A stretch of DNA of 64,000 nucleotides, from NCBI RefSeq assembly GCF_000454065.1, contig NZ_KE695650.1, forward strand, positions 475,796 to 539,795, read 5' to 3'. Source of the stretch: Brevibacillus thermoruber 423. GTDB lineage: Bacteria > Bacillota > Bacilli > Brevibacillales > Brevibacillaceae. Positions 45,500 to 53,755 of this stretch are shown here, in pieces; positions within the stretch are counted from its first letter, which is position 1, and each line of letters opens with the position of its first letter. Under the pieces are notes generated by a model. That model did not search any database. It worked only from the letters and a program-made list of their open reading frames with translations, and was not told the DNA's origin. Both the position numbers and the translations under genes were made by a program.

Positions 45500-46210
45500 A
45501 TGAGTGGAAATCTTTCCGTACTGCTGGCCTTTGGCGCGGGTTTTCTTTCCTTCATTTCCCCGTGCTGTCTGCCGCTCTACCCTTCGTTTTTGTCCTATGT
45601 GACCGGCATCACCATGGACGAGGTGAAGAAGGGGAGGGCGGTCTTTCAACGGCAGGCTTTGCTGCATACCCTGTTTTTCATTCTCGGTTTTTCCATCGTC
45701 TTTGTCGCGCTGGGACTGTCCACGTCCTGGCTGGGCAGTCTGTTCGCCGAGAAAAAAGACCTGATCCGCCAACTGGGCGGCATTCTCCTGGCGGTGATCG
45801 GCCTGATCCTGCTCGGCGTGTTCCAAATGGACTGGATGATGCGGACGTGGAAGGTTGATTTAAAATCCCGCCCGTTGGGGTATACTGGGTCCATACTGGT
45901 CGGCATCACCTATGCGGCGGGGTGGACGCCGTGTGTAGGTCCGATCCTCTCCGGCATCATCGTGCTGGGCGTGACCGATCCGACCCGTGCGCTGACCTAC
46001 ACGCTGGCCTACACCCTGGGGTTTGCCATCCCGTTCTTCCTCATGACGTTTTTCATCAGCAAGGTCGGCGCGATTGTCAAGTACTCGGACCGGCTGATGA
46101 AACTGGGCGGTGCAGTCATGGTCCTGTTCGGCATCTTGTTGTATACCGATAAGCTGACGGAAATCACCCGCGTCCTGATTCAACTGTACGGAGGCTTTAC
46201 CGGATTCTAA
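45500..46210 (+). CDS. ccdA: cytochrome c biogenesis protein CcdA
   Basis: A 236-residue membrane protein with six helices that carries reducing electrons from cytosolic thioredoxin across the membrane. The conserved redox cysteines are in the first helix (FISPCCLPLYPSF) and in the fourth (AAGWTPCVGPILSG). It supplies ResA-like proteins for heme attachment to cytochrome c and, in Bacillus, StoA for spore cortex formation. GGAGGT precedes the start; the ResA-like gene follows after 13 bases. Confidence 0.93.
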   Translation: MSGNLSVLLAFGAGFLSFISPCCLPLYPSFLSYVTGITMDEVKKGRAVFQRQALLHTLFFILGFSIVFVALGLSTSWLGSLFAEKKDLIRQLGGILLAVIGLILLGVFQMDWMMRTWKVDLKSRPLGYTGSILVGITYAAGWTPCVGPILSGIIVLGVTDPTRALTYTLAYTLGFAIPFFLMTFFISKVGAIVKYSDRLMKLGGAVMVLFGILLYTDKLTEITRVLIQLYGGFTGF

Positions 46211-46223
46211 ACGAGGTGAAGAG

Positions 46224-46766
46224 ATGAAAAGACTGCTGCTCGCAATGTTTGTAGCCCTCTCTGTCGGACTGGTCGTCTGGCCGCAAACGGGACAAAGCCC
46301 GACGGTCATGGCGGAACCGAAAGCGGAACAAAAGCCGGTACAGGGTTACGAAGCCCCCCATTTCACCCTGACCGGGATGGACAAGCAGACGTACCAGCTC
46401 AACGGCAAGCGCAGCAAGCCGCTCATCCTGAATTTCTGGGCCTCCTGGTGCGGTCCGTGCCGGATGGAAGCCCCGGAACTGCGCAAGTTCTACCAGAAAT
46501 TCGGACAGCAGGTGGATCTGTACGCCATCAACGTGACCAGTGACGACAGCGTGGACGGCGCGAAAACCTTTGTGCAGACGTACGAGCTGCCGTTTCCCGT
46601 GCCGATGGACATGACCGGCGAAGTCGCCAACCGTTACCGGATTCAGGCGTTTCCCACCACGTATCTGATCGATCGGCAGGGAATCGTCCGCAAAACCATC
46701 ATCGGCATGATCGACGCGTCCGTTCTGGAGCAGGAAGTACGCAAACTGCTGGCCGAGAAGCCCTGA
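46224..46766 (+). CDS. ResA/TlpA-type membrane-anchored thiol-disulfide oxidoreductase
   Basis: A 180-residue thioredoxin-like protein held by an uncleaved or cleaved N-terminal signal (LLLAMFVALSVGLVV). After the linker come YEAPHFTLTGMD, the active site NFWASWCGPCRMEAP, INVTSDD, VANRYRIQAFPTTYLID with the cis-proline, and GMID. It would reduce a disulfide outside the membrane, with CcdA upstream as electron donor. ResA (cytochrome c) and StoA (spore cortex) are both possible partners of CcdA; the sequence does not decide between them. A terminator follows at once. Confidence 0.88.
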   Translation: MKRLLLAMFVALSVGLVVWPQTGQSPTVMAEPKAEQKPVQGYEAPHFTLTGMDKQTYQLNGKRSKPLILNFWASWCGPCRMEAPELRKFYQKFGQQVDLYAINVTSDDSVDGAKTFVQTYELPFPVPMDMTGEVANRYRIQAFPTTYLIDRQGIVRKTIIGMIDASVLEQEVRKLLAEKP

Positions 46767-46790
46767 CCGCTGCACATCGCGGCGGTTTTT
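46766..46790 (+). terminator. rho-independent terminator of the ccdA operon
   Basis: An 8-bp stem with one G-U pair (46766-46773 with 46779-46786), loop of 5, five T residues. Confidence 0.8.
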
Positions 46791-46920
46791 CTTTTGGGCC
46801 ACCCGGTCCTGCCGGAGCAGCCATTCACAGCCGCTCCTTCTTCCATTTGAAAGGCTGAACCTGGTGATACGTGCGGAGCCGATGGCGGTATCATGTCGGG
46901 GCGGTACGCGGCGCATTTGT

Positions 46921-47667
46921 TCAGTCGGTCAGCCCGGCAGCGGCGGATGGTTTTACCCGTCTGCCCAGGGTGAACGGGAGGTAAAGCACGTAAAACAACA
47001 CGAGAGCCACCGCTTCAAGCGAGAGGATGTACCACGGATACGGTCCCAAATAGTCAAGCAGGCTGGGGTTGGCCGGTTTTTGGGAGAGAAACATGTAGTT
47101 GCCTCCCGTCACATGGTTGACCACCACAACGACGGGCAGGAGCAGGTTGAGAAAGCCCATCGCTTTCCACAGGGAGCGGTGGGTGGGCCGATACTGTTCC
47201 ACCCAGGTCATGTGAAGACACGCCAGGATGATGGCCGCATGGGCGATAAAAAAGTGGAAAAAGCGAAAATGGGGAAAGGGATAAAACAGGTCGGGAGTAA
47301 GAAGCGCCTGCCCGGCTCCGCCCAGCCCCGTGAAATAGGTGATTTCGTACAGCCGGTAACTCTTTCTCACGAGCATCAGCACCGACAGCAGCAGCGACAC
47401 GCTGCACAACTGCAGCGGCAGGGTATAGGCAGCCGACCAGCACCCGGTCAGCACGTGCCACCACTGAAAGGAAAGTTCCGTCGCCAGGAGAAGGGCCGCG
47501 AGCGACAAACGAAGAACGCGGTTCGCCGCGCGTTTCCTCCACCTGGCTCGGGAAAGGTACAGGATCAGCGCGGCACAGCACAAGAGTCCCAGTGCGGCCA
47601 GATGGGGAACGGAAAACAGGCGAAACGGTTCCCCGGTAATGGTGTAGGAAAGAAAAGGTGAAGTCAT
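46921..47667 (-). CDS. YwaF/TIGR02206-type membrane protein
   Basis: A 248-residue protein with six to seven hydrophobic helices. The family's features are present: FRLFSVPHLAALGLLC, a conserved SFQWWHVLTGCWSAAYTLPL then QLCS, YFTGLGGAGQALLTPDL, and RFFHFFIAHAAIILACLHM, followed by VNHVTGGNYMFLSQKP. The role of this family is unknown. ATG 47667 has GGAGG 7 bases upstream; an in-frame extension of 28 codons has no such site. Confidence 0.85.
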   Translation of the reverse strand: MTSPFLSYTITGEPFRLFSVPHLAALGLLCCAALILYLSRARWRKRAANRVLRLSLAALLLATELSFQWWHVLTGCWSAAYTLPLQLCSVSLLLSVLMLVRKSYRLYEITYFTGLGGAGQALLTPDLFYPFPHFRFFHFFIAHAAIILACLHMTWVEQYRPTHRSLWKAMGFLNLLLPVVVVVNHVTGGNYMFLSQKPANPSLLDYLGPYPWYILSLEAVALVLFYVLYLPFTLGRRVKPSAAAGLTD

Positions 47668-47863
47668 CGCGCATCCTCCCTGAAGGTGCCGGTTGGCCAA
47701 TGTGACGGTCGGGTTCCTTTCATGGTGTCGGCTAACCAGATTGTAAAACATTCCGATTCATACGACAAATCGGAGTGCCGGAGCCGTAACGATTCCCGAA
47801 CAGGCTTCCTTCACAGGCGCAGCCGCGTGCAAACCTCGTGGGTGATTTTTAAAAACGAATACC

Positions 47864-47892
47864 TTGCATTATATAGTAATATGCATTATAGT
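47864..47892 (+). promoter_or_regulatory. promoter with direct repeats upstream of the PadR gene
   Basis: TTGCAT (47864-47869) and TATAGT (47887-47892), 17-base spacer. TGCATTATA occurs twice (47865-47873 and 47882-47890), covering both promoter boxes, and TGCAT/ATGCA also form a dyad. This is where an autoregulating PadR protein would bind. Confidence 0.55.
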
Positions 47893-47912
47893 GAAAACAG
47901 GAGGTGACCCTT

Positions 47913-48254
47913 TTGGAGATCAATAAAGAAGTGCTGAAAGGTCATATTGATACGATTATTCTTTCGCTGTTGTACAGCAGGGATATGTATGGATATGAGT
48001 TGGCGAAATGCGTTCGGGAAAAAAGCGGCGGACAATTCGAGATAAAGGAGGGAACACTGTATCTGTCGTTGAAGCGGCTGGAAAAACATAAATGGATTGA
48101 ATCGTACTGGGGAGACGAGCAAGGTCCAGGCGGAAGACGAAAATATTATACCCTTACGTCGCTTGGGAAAGAGGCATTCGAAGAAAAACGTGCGGAGTGG
48201 CAGTTTGTGAAAACCATGATGGATTCGTTTTTGGGAGGGGGAGAAAACAAATGA
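47913..48254 (+). CDS. PadR-family transcriptional regulator
   Basis: A 113-residue PadR regulator with winged helix: VLKGHIDTIILSLLYSRDMY, GYELAKCVREKSGG, IKEGTLYLSLKRLEKHKWIE and the wing GGRRKYYTLTSLGKEA. TTG 47913 is used because GGAGG is 8 bases upstream, and the GTG at 47904 lies within that site. With the likely promoter ending near 47892, the mRNA leader is only some 14 bases. Its stop overlaps the start of the next gene (ATGA), the common PadR/HAAS arrangement. The whole operon is lower in GC than its surroundings. Confidence 0.9.
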   Translation: MEINKEVLKGHIDTIILSLLYSRDMYGYELAKCVREKSGGQFEIKEGTLYLSLKRLEKHKWIESYWGDEQGPGGRRKYYTLTSLGKEAFEEKRAEWQFVKTMMDSFLGGGENK

Positions 48255-49099
48255 AGCAAATTGAAGCTTTTGTCGATTCGGTGTATCAACATGTAGGGGG
48301 GAATGAACAGGAGATACAAGAATTAAAGGCAGAAATGAAAAGTCATTTGTTGGAAGCCGTTGACGAATTAAAACGAGAGGGAAAATCAGAGCAGGAAGCC
48401 ATTGCAATTGCCATTGACCGATTTGGCGGGGAGAAAGAAATGCGTGCTGTTGTGGGTCAATTGTTTACCACACAGAAAATATTTGCAAAACGGGTGCTTT
48501 CGATCGCAGTCACCATCTTTGTCCTTACTTCCATTGCATGTGGAGTGTTATGGGCAGTTGACAACGGACATCGGAAGGAAAACCTCGCTGTCGCGGAGCA
48601 AATAGTCGGAATGTTAGGAAAGAAAGAAGCGATTTCCGACGACATGAAACAGGACATAAAAACCTTGGTACATGAGAAAGAACAGATTGTCCACCTTCAA
48701 ATCTATCACATGGATGATGTGAAAAGGGAAACCGAAACGGGCATCCACTCCTACCATCGAAATGAAGCGATACCCGCCTACCAGTACGAAAAATCGGTAT
48801 CGGCTCCTGATTGGATGCTGATGGACCTGGGGTATGATATAGGCGGTGCCGACTGGTACGTGCATATGGAATCAAAGCGGATTTTTCCGGTGATCCCCTT
48901 TGTGTTCTTTGTAGGTGCTGCGATTTACGCGACATTGTTCACGATTTGGGCATCGATCAATGCGTATCATCATGGCCGGTTGCACATGGGGTGGATCCTT
49001 GTCTTTGCCTTCTGTAACGTGTTGGGGTATTTGGTTTACGAGTGGATGGGGAAACGGGCAGCCAGAAACGAATGGAGATGGCGTCCCCTGCATGAATGA
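48251..49099 (+). CDS. HAAS-domain membrane protein paired with PadR
   Basis: A 282-residue protein. Residues 1-80 form the helical HAAS-like domain (VDSVYQHVGGNEQEIQELKA, EAVDELKREGKSEQEAIAIA, DRFGG) that usually binds the co-encoded PadR regulator. A TM helix follows (about 84-102), then an extracytoplasmic stretch of about 105 residues and two more TM helices (about 212-260). It could sense envelope stress and control PadR release; this is inferred from the family arrangement. The start lies in the PadR stop codon (ATGA). Confidence 0.8.
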   Translation: MKQIEAFVDSVYQHVGGNEQEIQELKAEMKSHLLEAVDELKREGKSEQEAIAIAIDRFGGEKEMRAVVGQLFTTQKIFAKRVLSIAVTIFVLTSIACGVLWAVDNGHRKENLAVAEQIVGMLGKKEAISDDMKQDIKTLVHEKEQIVHLQIYHMDDVKRETETGIHSYHRNEAIPAYQYEKSVSAPDWMLMDLGYDIGGADWYVHMESKRIFPVIPFVFFVGAAIYATLFTIWASINAYHHGRLHMGWILVFAFCNVLGYLVYEWMGKRAARNEWRWRPLHE

Positions 49100-49123
49100 A
49101 AGGTGCTTCGATACGTACATGAG

Positions 49124-49152
49124 AAGGAGCCTGGATTCCCGGCTCCTTTTTT
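49124..49152 (+). terminator. rho-independent terminator of the PadR operon
   Basis: An 8-bp perfect stem (49124-49131 with 49141-49148), loop of 9, T run. The 168 bases from here to the end of the next gene hold nothing I can support. Confidence 0.85.
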
Positions 49153-49320
49153 GTGATCCATACGTCGGCGCGGGGCGTAAACGGGGCCGCCCCGAACGCG
49201 CGCCTTGGCTTGTGTTCGGTGGGGAAAGACCGAGCGGATGCCGGAAACCCGCTGCACGATTCGGGGATGCTTGCGTTCCGGAGAGGTTTGCGTGCGGGCG
49301 GGGTGTTTCCTGCCGCGTGT

Positions 49321-50499
49321 TCATTGCGCCGTCTGGGCAGTCCCGTCATGCACGCTGCCGTCCGGGTCGATCCTGACATGGGTCGAGATGGATTCGATCC
49401 GCTTGAGCAGGTGGGCGCCATCCGCCTCGTTCATCGGCACCGCCTGTCCCAACTCCGCGTGGTACGGCAGCATCTTCAGGGTGCAGGCTCCCTGTTTCGT
49501 GCACGTCGCCTGCAGCACCATGGTCTCCCAGGTTTTCGGCTCCGCGGCACGCGTAAAAATGAAATTGCCCAAACTGTACGCGATCCACTTGTCGCGGTAC
49601 GATTCGAACCCCTGCAGCACGTGCGGATGACCGCCGACGACAAGATCGGCGCCGGCGTCGATGTAGGCGCGGGCCAGCTCCTTTTGGTGATCGACGGGGA
49701 CATCCACTTTCTCCTTGCCCCAATGAGCGATCACGACGACGAGGTCGGCTTCGGATCGTGCCGTGCGAATCGCCTCCACAGCGCGGGTCGGGTCGTACGA
49801 GACGGCGAGCCCCGGCTTGTTTTTGCCGGCGTACCAACTGACTTCCGGAACAACCCGGCTGAAGCCGAAGAACGCGATGGTGATGCCGTTTCGTTCGACA
49901 AACACCGGAGCGTACGCGCGGGCTGCATCTGCGCCGGCGCCGACATAGGCGATCCCGTTTTCATCCAGTACGCGAAACGTGTCAAGCAGGCCTTGTACGC
50001 CCTGGTCCATGGAATGGTTGTTCGCCAGATTGACCAGGTCAATCCCGGCCGCTTTCATCGCCGGAACCGCTTCCGGCGGCGACTTGTACACAAAGGTCTT
50101 GGCAGCGGGCGTACCGCGCGTGGTCACGGGTGTTTCCAAATTGGCGACGGTAAAATCATCCTGCTGAAACAGCGATGTTACGTGCACAAACGGAAAATCG
50201 AAGCCGTTCTCCCTCAACCTCGTTTCCACGTGGCCGGACATCATGGTGTCTCCCGCAAAGCTGAGCGTGACGGTCGGCTCGCCGCCGCTGTCGTCGCCTG
50301 CTGGCGCCTCGCCGGCTTGTTCCGTTTGACCGCTTCCGCTCTGTTGGGGAGTCTCCCTGTGTGGATTCTCCATCCGATACAACCCGAAGAACAGAAGGAA
50401 CAGCACGCCGAGCATGACGCCGTTGAGCGTCATGTACAGGCGTCTGCGCCGTTTTTTCCTCTGTTCGGCCTTGACCCGTTCCGTTCTGGTCCGATCCAT
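49321..50499 (-). CDS. CapA-family (poly-gamma-glutamate synthesis type) protein
   Basis: A 392-residue protein. A very basic N-terminus (KAEQRKKRRRRLYM) precedes one membrane anchor (about 24-42), a Gln/Gly-rich linker and a calcineurin-like metallophosphatase-type CapA domain outside the cell: SFAGDTMMSGHVE, VANLETPVTTRG, LVNLANNHSMDQG, VVVIAHWGKE and VVGGHPHVLQGFE. Capsule genes capB and capC are absent, so this is one of the many stand-alone CapA-like proteins of unclear role. ATG 50499 has GGTGGGAGAG upstream; the frame is open for 39 further codons without a site. Confidence 0.85.
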   Translation of the reverse strand: MDRTRTERVKAEQRKKRRRRLYMTLNGVMLGVLFLLFFGLYRMENPHRETPQQSGSGQTEQAGEAPAGDDSGGEPTVTLSFAGDTMMSGHVETRLRENGFDFPFVHVTSLFQQDDFTVANLETPVTTRGTPAAKTFVYKSPPEAVPAMKAAGIDLVNLANNHSMDQGVQGLLDTFRVLDENGIAYVGAGADAARAYAPVFVERNGITIAFFGFSRVVPEVSWYAGKNKPGLAVSYDPTRAVEAIRTARSEADLVVVIAHWGKEKVDVPVDHQKELARAYIDAGADLVVGGHPHVLQGFESYRDKWIAYSLGNFIFTRAAEPKTWETMVLQATCTKQGACTLKMLPYHAELGQAVPMNEADGAHLLKRIESISTHVRIDPDGSVHDGTAQTAQ

Positions 50500-50551
50500 C
50501 GCTCTCCCACCTGTAACATCACGGTTTTTCTCTGACAGCACACGCTTCCTC

Positions 50552-50580
50552 ATTATACCATCCTTTACCGCGATCCCCAA
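50552..50580 (-). promoter_or_regulatory. promoter of the CapA-like gene
   Basis: On the minus strand, TATAAT (50552-50557) and TTGGGG (50575-50580) with a 17-base spacer, about 50 bases before the start. Confidence 0.5.
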
Positions 50581-50814
50581 TGAAAAGCGGCCCATGACGG
50601 CCAATATGATGCGCAAGTCCTCCGTTCACGAGCGACCGTATGGTTCCACCCGGCCGTCTTTCCCGTTACCAAAGAATCGTCCATCCGGTCATGAGGCCCA
50701 GATGGGGAGACGAATGGGCGATCCGTCGTGGGAAAGCAGCGAAAATACGGCAGTGAACGGCTTCCAAGGCAGCACTCCAAAGTGTTAGAATATTGAAAAA
50801 AGGAGGTCTTTCAC

Positions 50815-51108
50815 ATGGAGGAAAAGGTGTCCTTTTTGGAACGGTACAAGCGCGACCACCAGCATCCCGTCAACAAGCTGACCCACGCGTTCGGCATTCC
50901 CATGATCGTCATTTCCCTGCCGCTCTTTTTCTGGAGCTGGAAGTGGGCGCTCGGCCTGTTCATCGTCGGGTGGATCTTCCAATTTGTCGGCCACTACGTT
51001 GAGGGGAATCCTCCCTCCTTTCTGAAAAATCCCGTCTTTCTGCTGATCGGACCGTGGTGGATACTGAAGCGGCTGTGGGGGTTTCTCACCGGCCAGCCGT
51101 ACCGGTGA
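50815..51108 (+). CDS. Mpo1-like (DUF962) membrane protein
   Basis: A 97-residue protein with the DUF962/Mpo1 pattern: FLERYKRDHQHPVNKLTHAF then GIP, two hydrophobic hairpins (about 28-60) with FVGHYVEGNPPSFLKNP, and a final helix (LIGPWWILKRLWGFL). Yeast Mpo1 is a 2-hydroxy fatty acid dioxygenase with histidines in these places; the bacterial role is not established. GGAGGT precedes the start. Confidence 0.85.
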   Translation: MEEKVSFLERYKRDHQHPVNKLTHAFGIPMIVISLPLFFWSWKWALGLFIVGWIFQFVGHYVEGNPPSFLKNPVFLLIGPWWILKRLWGFLTGQPYR

Positions 51109-51204
51109 GGAGGTAATCCACAGCGGACCGGGGCCATGACGAACGGCCGGAGGCGCTTGCTGCGCGCCGGCTGTTTTGTGCCGACACCGTCATGGCGAGA
51201 CACC

Positions 51205-51276
51205 GGGCGAACCAAAACCGTGCGGCATCTATTCCGCTCCGGGCGAACCGAAACCGGGCCGCATCTTTTCCGCTCC
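51205..51276. repeat. tandem duplication of a 36-base unit
   Basis: Units 51205-51240 and 51241-51276 are identical at 32 of 36 positions. The length is a multiple of three, but I see no supported gene across it. It lies in the 273-base gap between the Mpo1-like gene and the small Cys protein. Confidence 0.85.
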
Positions 51277-51381
51277 CGGCCCAATTTCCGGCGGGTCTCT
51301 CCGTTTTGTGTCCTTGCCTAAAGAACAGGGTTGTTCTCCTTCATACAATAAATCGATCCAGGGGCGGAGGGGGGAGAACGG

Positions 51382-51582
51382 ATGGCAAAACCGAAAAAGG
51401 CAAAGACGAATCGGGAATCCCGGCAGCATCCCAACCAGTTGAATCTGAAAATCGTCACGTCCGAGACCTGTAAAGTGTGCAAGCAGCCGTGCGCTCGAGG
51501 GATGGCGTACGTCGACAAGATGTCGCGCCCGGGGGCGATCGGCTGCGGTGTGCCCTGCATTCTTACGGCTCCCCGGTCTTGA
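51382..51582 (+). CDS. small Cys-containing protein
   Basis: A 66-residue basic protein with a very strong ribosome site (GGAGGGGGGAG). After a Lys-rich start (MAKPKKAKTN) it has KIVTSETCKVCKQPCARG then AIGCGVPC, a six-cysteine-type pattern (CxxC...C...C...C) that could bind zinc. I do not recognise a characterised family. It has its own terminator. Confidence 0.65.
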   Translation: MAKPKKAKTNRESRQHPNQLNLKIVTSETCKVCKQPCARGMAYVDKMSRPGAIGCGVPCILTAPRS

Positions 51583-51590
51583 TGGAAACG

Positions 51591-51620
51591 ACAGCGCCAG
51601 CCCGCGCTGTTTGTTTTTTT
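51591..51620 (+). terminator. rho-independent terminator of the small Cys protein gene
   Basis: A 7-bp perfect stem (51591-51597 with 51604-51610), then a long T-rich run. Confidence 0.85.
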
Positions 51621-51919
51621 GGGGGATGGTCTGGAATGAAGGCGACGGCAGGAAAACCTCGCACGGGACGAGCCCTGGTGCCGGTGCCGCCATCCGCGCA
51701 GGCGAAAGGCCGATGCAATCGGGGGCGAACAGTTGCAGACGGAGAGCGATGGTCCCTGCGCTGGCTCTGCAGGCCGGGGCAGGACTTGTTTTGGGGAGAT
51801 GAGAGCTTTCCTGGCCGCAAAAGCCGCGGGGATCTTCGCTGCGTGCGGGGAGAAAGAGGATTTTCGTTCGGCCGTGTGGAAAGCTAGAACGGTACAGTGG
51901 AAATCGAGGAGGGGAAACC
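51621..51919 (+). other. about 300 bases without a recognised gene
   Basis: A GC-rich, structured-looking stretch before the thioredoxin-like gene. I compared it by eye with common riboswitch cores (TPP, cobalamin, glycine, c-di-GMP, c-di-AMP, guanidine) and saw no convincing match. It ends with GAGGAGGGG, the ribosome site of the next gene. Confidence 0.3.
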
Positions 51920-52486
51920 ATGTCGGTCAATGTGGCCCACAAGTTTGGAAGCGGATTGAAGCCCCAGGCGTTCATGGACACCATGAGCAAAAACAAGGAA
52001 GCCTTTGCCGGGTGGTATCAGGCATTTTCCTGGCCGAGTGAAGAGGAGCGGCAGTTTTTCGCCTCGCTGCGCCACCGTGACGACCTGCGCTGTCTGATTT
52101 TGGCCGCCGATTGGTGCGGAGACGTCGTGCGCAATGTGCCCGTCTTGTTCCGCGCGTTGGAAGAGACGGAAATGCCTGTGGAAGTACTGGTGATGGAAGA
52201 ACATCTCGATCTGATGGACCAGTTTCTCACCATGGGCGGCAGAGCGATTCCCATCGCCATCTTTGCCGACACGGGCGGCCATGTGCTGGGGAAATGGGGA
52301 CCGCGCCCGCAGCACGTCCAAGCCGTAATGGTTGCCTTCAAACAGCAAAACCCGGACCGCAGCGCGCCGGATTACGAGGAAAAGATCAAGCTTGCCCGCG
52401 CGGAGATGCTGGAGAAGTACGGCGAGGGAACGGGCTACCAGGCAGTGATTGTCAAAGAACTGAAAGAACTGCTTTCCTCGATCTAG
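51920..52486 (+). CDS. thioredoxin-fold protein with a one-cysteine WCGD motif
   Basis: A 188-residue protein of the Thioredoxin_9-like group common in Bacillales. FFASLRHRDDLRCLILAADW leads to WCGDVVRNVPVLFRAL, where the second active-site cysteine is a valine, then DQFLTMGGRAIPIAIFADTG with the cis-proline. With one cysteine it cannot be a classical dithiol reductase; a monothiol, bacillithiol-linked or purely binding role is possible. AGGAGGGG precedes the start. Confidence 0.8.
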   Translation: MSVNVAHKFGSGLKPQAFMDTMSKNKEAFAGWYQAFSWPSEEERQFFASLRHRDDLRCLILAADWCGDVVRNVPVLFRALEETEMPVEVLVMEEHLDLMDQFLTMGGRAIPIAIFADTGGHVLGKWGPRPQHVQAVMVAFKQQNPDRSAPDYEEKIKLARAEMLEKYGEGTGYQAVIVKELKELLSSI

Positions 52487-52842
52487 GTGAAAGATGGGCT
52501 TCCGGCCGCAACGTGGGGAGGTTCTCTTTCTCTTGCAAGTCCGGTATCGGAACGTATCTGATTTGCGTGCCGGCTGCCCGATGCAGCAAAGAACAACTTC
52601 CCCCAAGCCCCGGTCGTTCATCTGGGGACAATAGAGCGACAGAGGGGTTCTTGCGACGGAAGAGCAAAACGGGACGGGAGACGCGGCGATCCCGTCTTTC
52701 TTTGCGGAAATGAAAGGGCACGCCGGCGAACTGACCTCAACAGGAAAACGCTGCCCCGACAGTGTAGCGGCAGTACGGAAATCCTCCGGCCAGGCTCGAA
52801 ACGCGAAACACGACCGGAGGTGCAGCAGAAGGGATGACGAGC
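52487..52842 (+). other. gene-poor stretch with one hairpin
   Basis: No supported gene in 356 bases. GACGGGA (52673-52679) pairs with TCCCGTC (52690-52696), followed by TTTC, like a weak terminator, placed 190 bases after the thioredoxin-like gene. Confidence 0.35.
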
Positions 52843-53151
52843 ATGCATTACTACGGAAATGAGACGATTATGTCCCTGGAACAAGTGCTCCGCCTGAAAC
52901 CAGGGGAAATTCGCATTCTGGAATGGGTGCGTACCTATGAGTTCGTGGAGAATCAATGGGGCGTGGACGAGCCGGTCCCGCACTTTCTGGAGATCAAGTG
53001 CGAATCGGACGGCGTCCGCATCCGCAAGAACCGCATCACCGATTTTCCCGACTTCGTCTGCGAAGCGGAGCAGGTGTTCCCCGACGTGGAGCAGGCGCTG
53101 CCGGTTTTTCACGAGTGGGCGGGACGCATTCTCGAAGAACAGGGGAAATGA
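52843..53151 (+). CDS. hypothetical protein
   Basis: A 102-residue acidic soluble protein (begins MHYYGNETIMSLEQVLRLKP; later FVENQWGVDEPVPHFLEIKC and a C-terminal helix). I do not recognise it. ATG 52843 is preferred since AAGGG is 9 bases before it; ATG 52834 lies too close to that site and ATG 52870 is a further option. Confidence 0.6.
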   Translation: MHYYGNETIMSLEQVLRLKPGEIRILEWVRTYEFVENQWGVDEPVPHFLEIKCESDGVRIRKNRITDFPDFVCEAEQVFPDVEQALPVFHEWAGRILEEQGK

Positions 53152-53172
53152 AATTTTCTCGGAAATTTTCTA

Positions 53173-53202
53173 TTGACATGCGATAGTTTAATATGATAGA
53201 TT
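53173..53202 (+). promoter_or_regulatory. promoter of the tRNA operon
   Basis: A perfect TTGACA (53173-53178) with TAGATT (53197-53202), spacer 18, in an AT-rich stretch 60 bases before the first tRNA. Confidence 0.6.
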
Positions 53203-53264
53203 TAAAAGCGTCTCCTCCTTTTTCACTGAGGATAAAAATGGGAAATGGGAGAGGGCGCTTACCT

Positions 53265-53340
53265 GCCGGTGTAGCTCAATTGGTAGAGCACCTGACTTGT
53301 AATCAGGGGGTTGTGGGTTCGATTCCTATCGCCGGCACCA
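53265..53340 (+). tRNA. tRNA-Thr (anticodon TGT)
   Basis: 76 bases with encoded CCA. Acceptor GCCGGTG pairs with the 3' arm; the anticodon stem CCTGA/TCAGG holds loop CTTGTAA, anticodon TGT, reading ACA-type Thr codons. GGTTCGATTCC T-arm present. Confidence 0.96.
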
Positions 53341-53353
53341 CGGGCATTCATAC

Positions 53354-53438
53354 GGGGAGATAGCGAAGTGGCTAAACGCGGCAGACTGTAAATCTGCTCC
53401 CTCTGGGTTCGGCGGTTCGAATCCGTCTCTCCCCACCA
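53354..53438 (+). tRNA. tRNA-Tyr (anticodon GTA)
   Basis: 85 bases with encoded CCA and the long variable arm of a class II tRNA. Anticodon stem GCAGA/TCTGC encloses CTGTAAA, anticodon GTA. Confidence 0.96.
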
Positions 53439-53480
53439 TTGACGATTTCTCACCAATCTGCTATAACAATATACAGACGT

Positions 53481-53566
<86 letters not shown>

Positions 53567-53593
53567 TCTTCCCAGCCCAATCCTCTCGCCGAT

Positions 53594-53667
53594 GCGGGTG
53601 TAGTTCAATGGTAGAACTCCAGCTTCCCAAGCTGGCGGCGTGGGTTCGATTCCCATCACCCGCTCCA
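53594..53667 (+). tRNA. tRNA-Gly (anticodon CCC)
   Basis: 74 bases with encoded CCA. Anticodon stem CCAGC/GCTGG encloses TTCCCAA, anticodon CCC, reading GGG. Confidence 0.95.
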
Positions 53668-53671
53668 TACG

Positions 53672-53701
53672 AAAAGCCTTGAGAAATCAAGGCTTTTTTT
53701 A
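53672..53701 (+). terminator. rho-independent terminator of the tRNA operon
   Basis: A perfect 11-bp stem (53672-53682 with 53687-53697), GAAA loop and a T run directly after tRNA-Gly. Confidence 0.93.
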
Positions 53702-53755
53702 TTTTCTAGGGGGGCTTTCGAGGGTGGATAAACGGGCGCAATGCTCAACGTGTAA

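Noticed and set aside
51176-51473. Frames across the 36-base tandem repeat giving 12-residue repeats
   Set aside because: No ribosome site, no consistent single frame, and overlap with the supported 66-residue gene in another frame.
51621-51919. Possible riboswitch before the thioredoxin-like gene
   Set aside because: GC-rich and foldable, but no conserved core of TPP, cobalamin, glycine, c-di-GMP, c-di-AMP or guanidine types could be found by eye.
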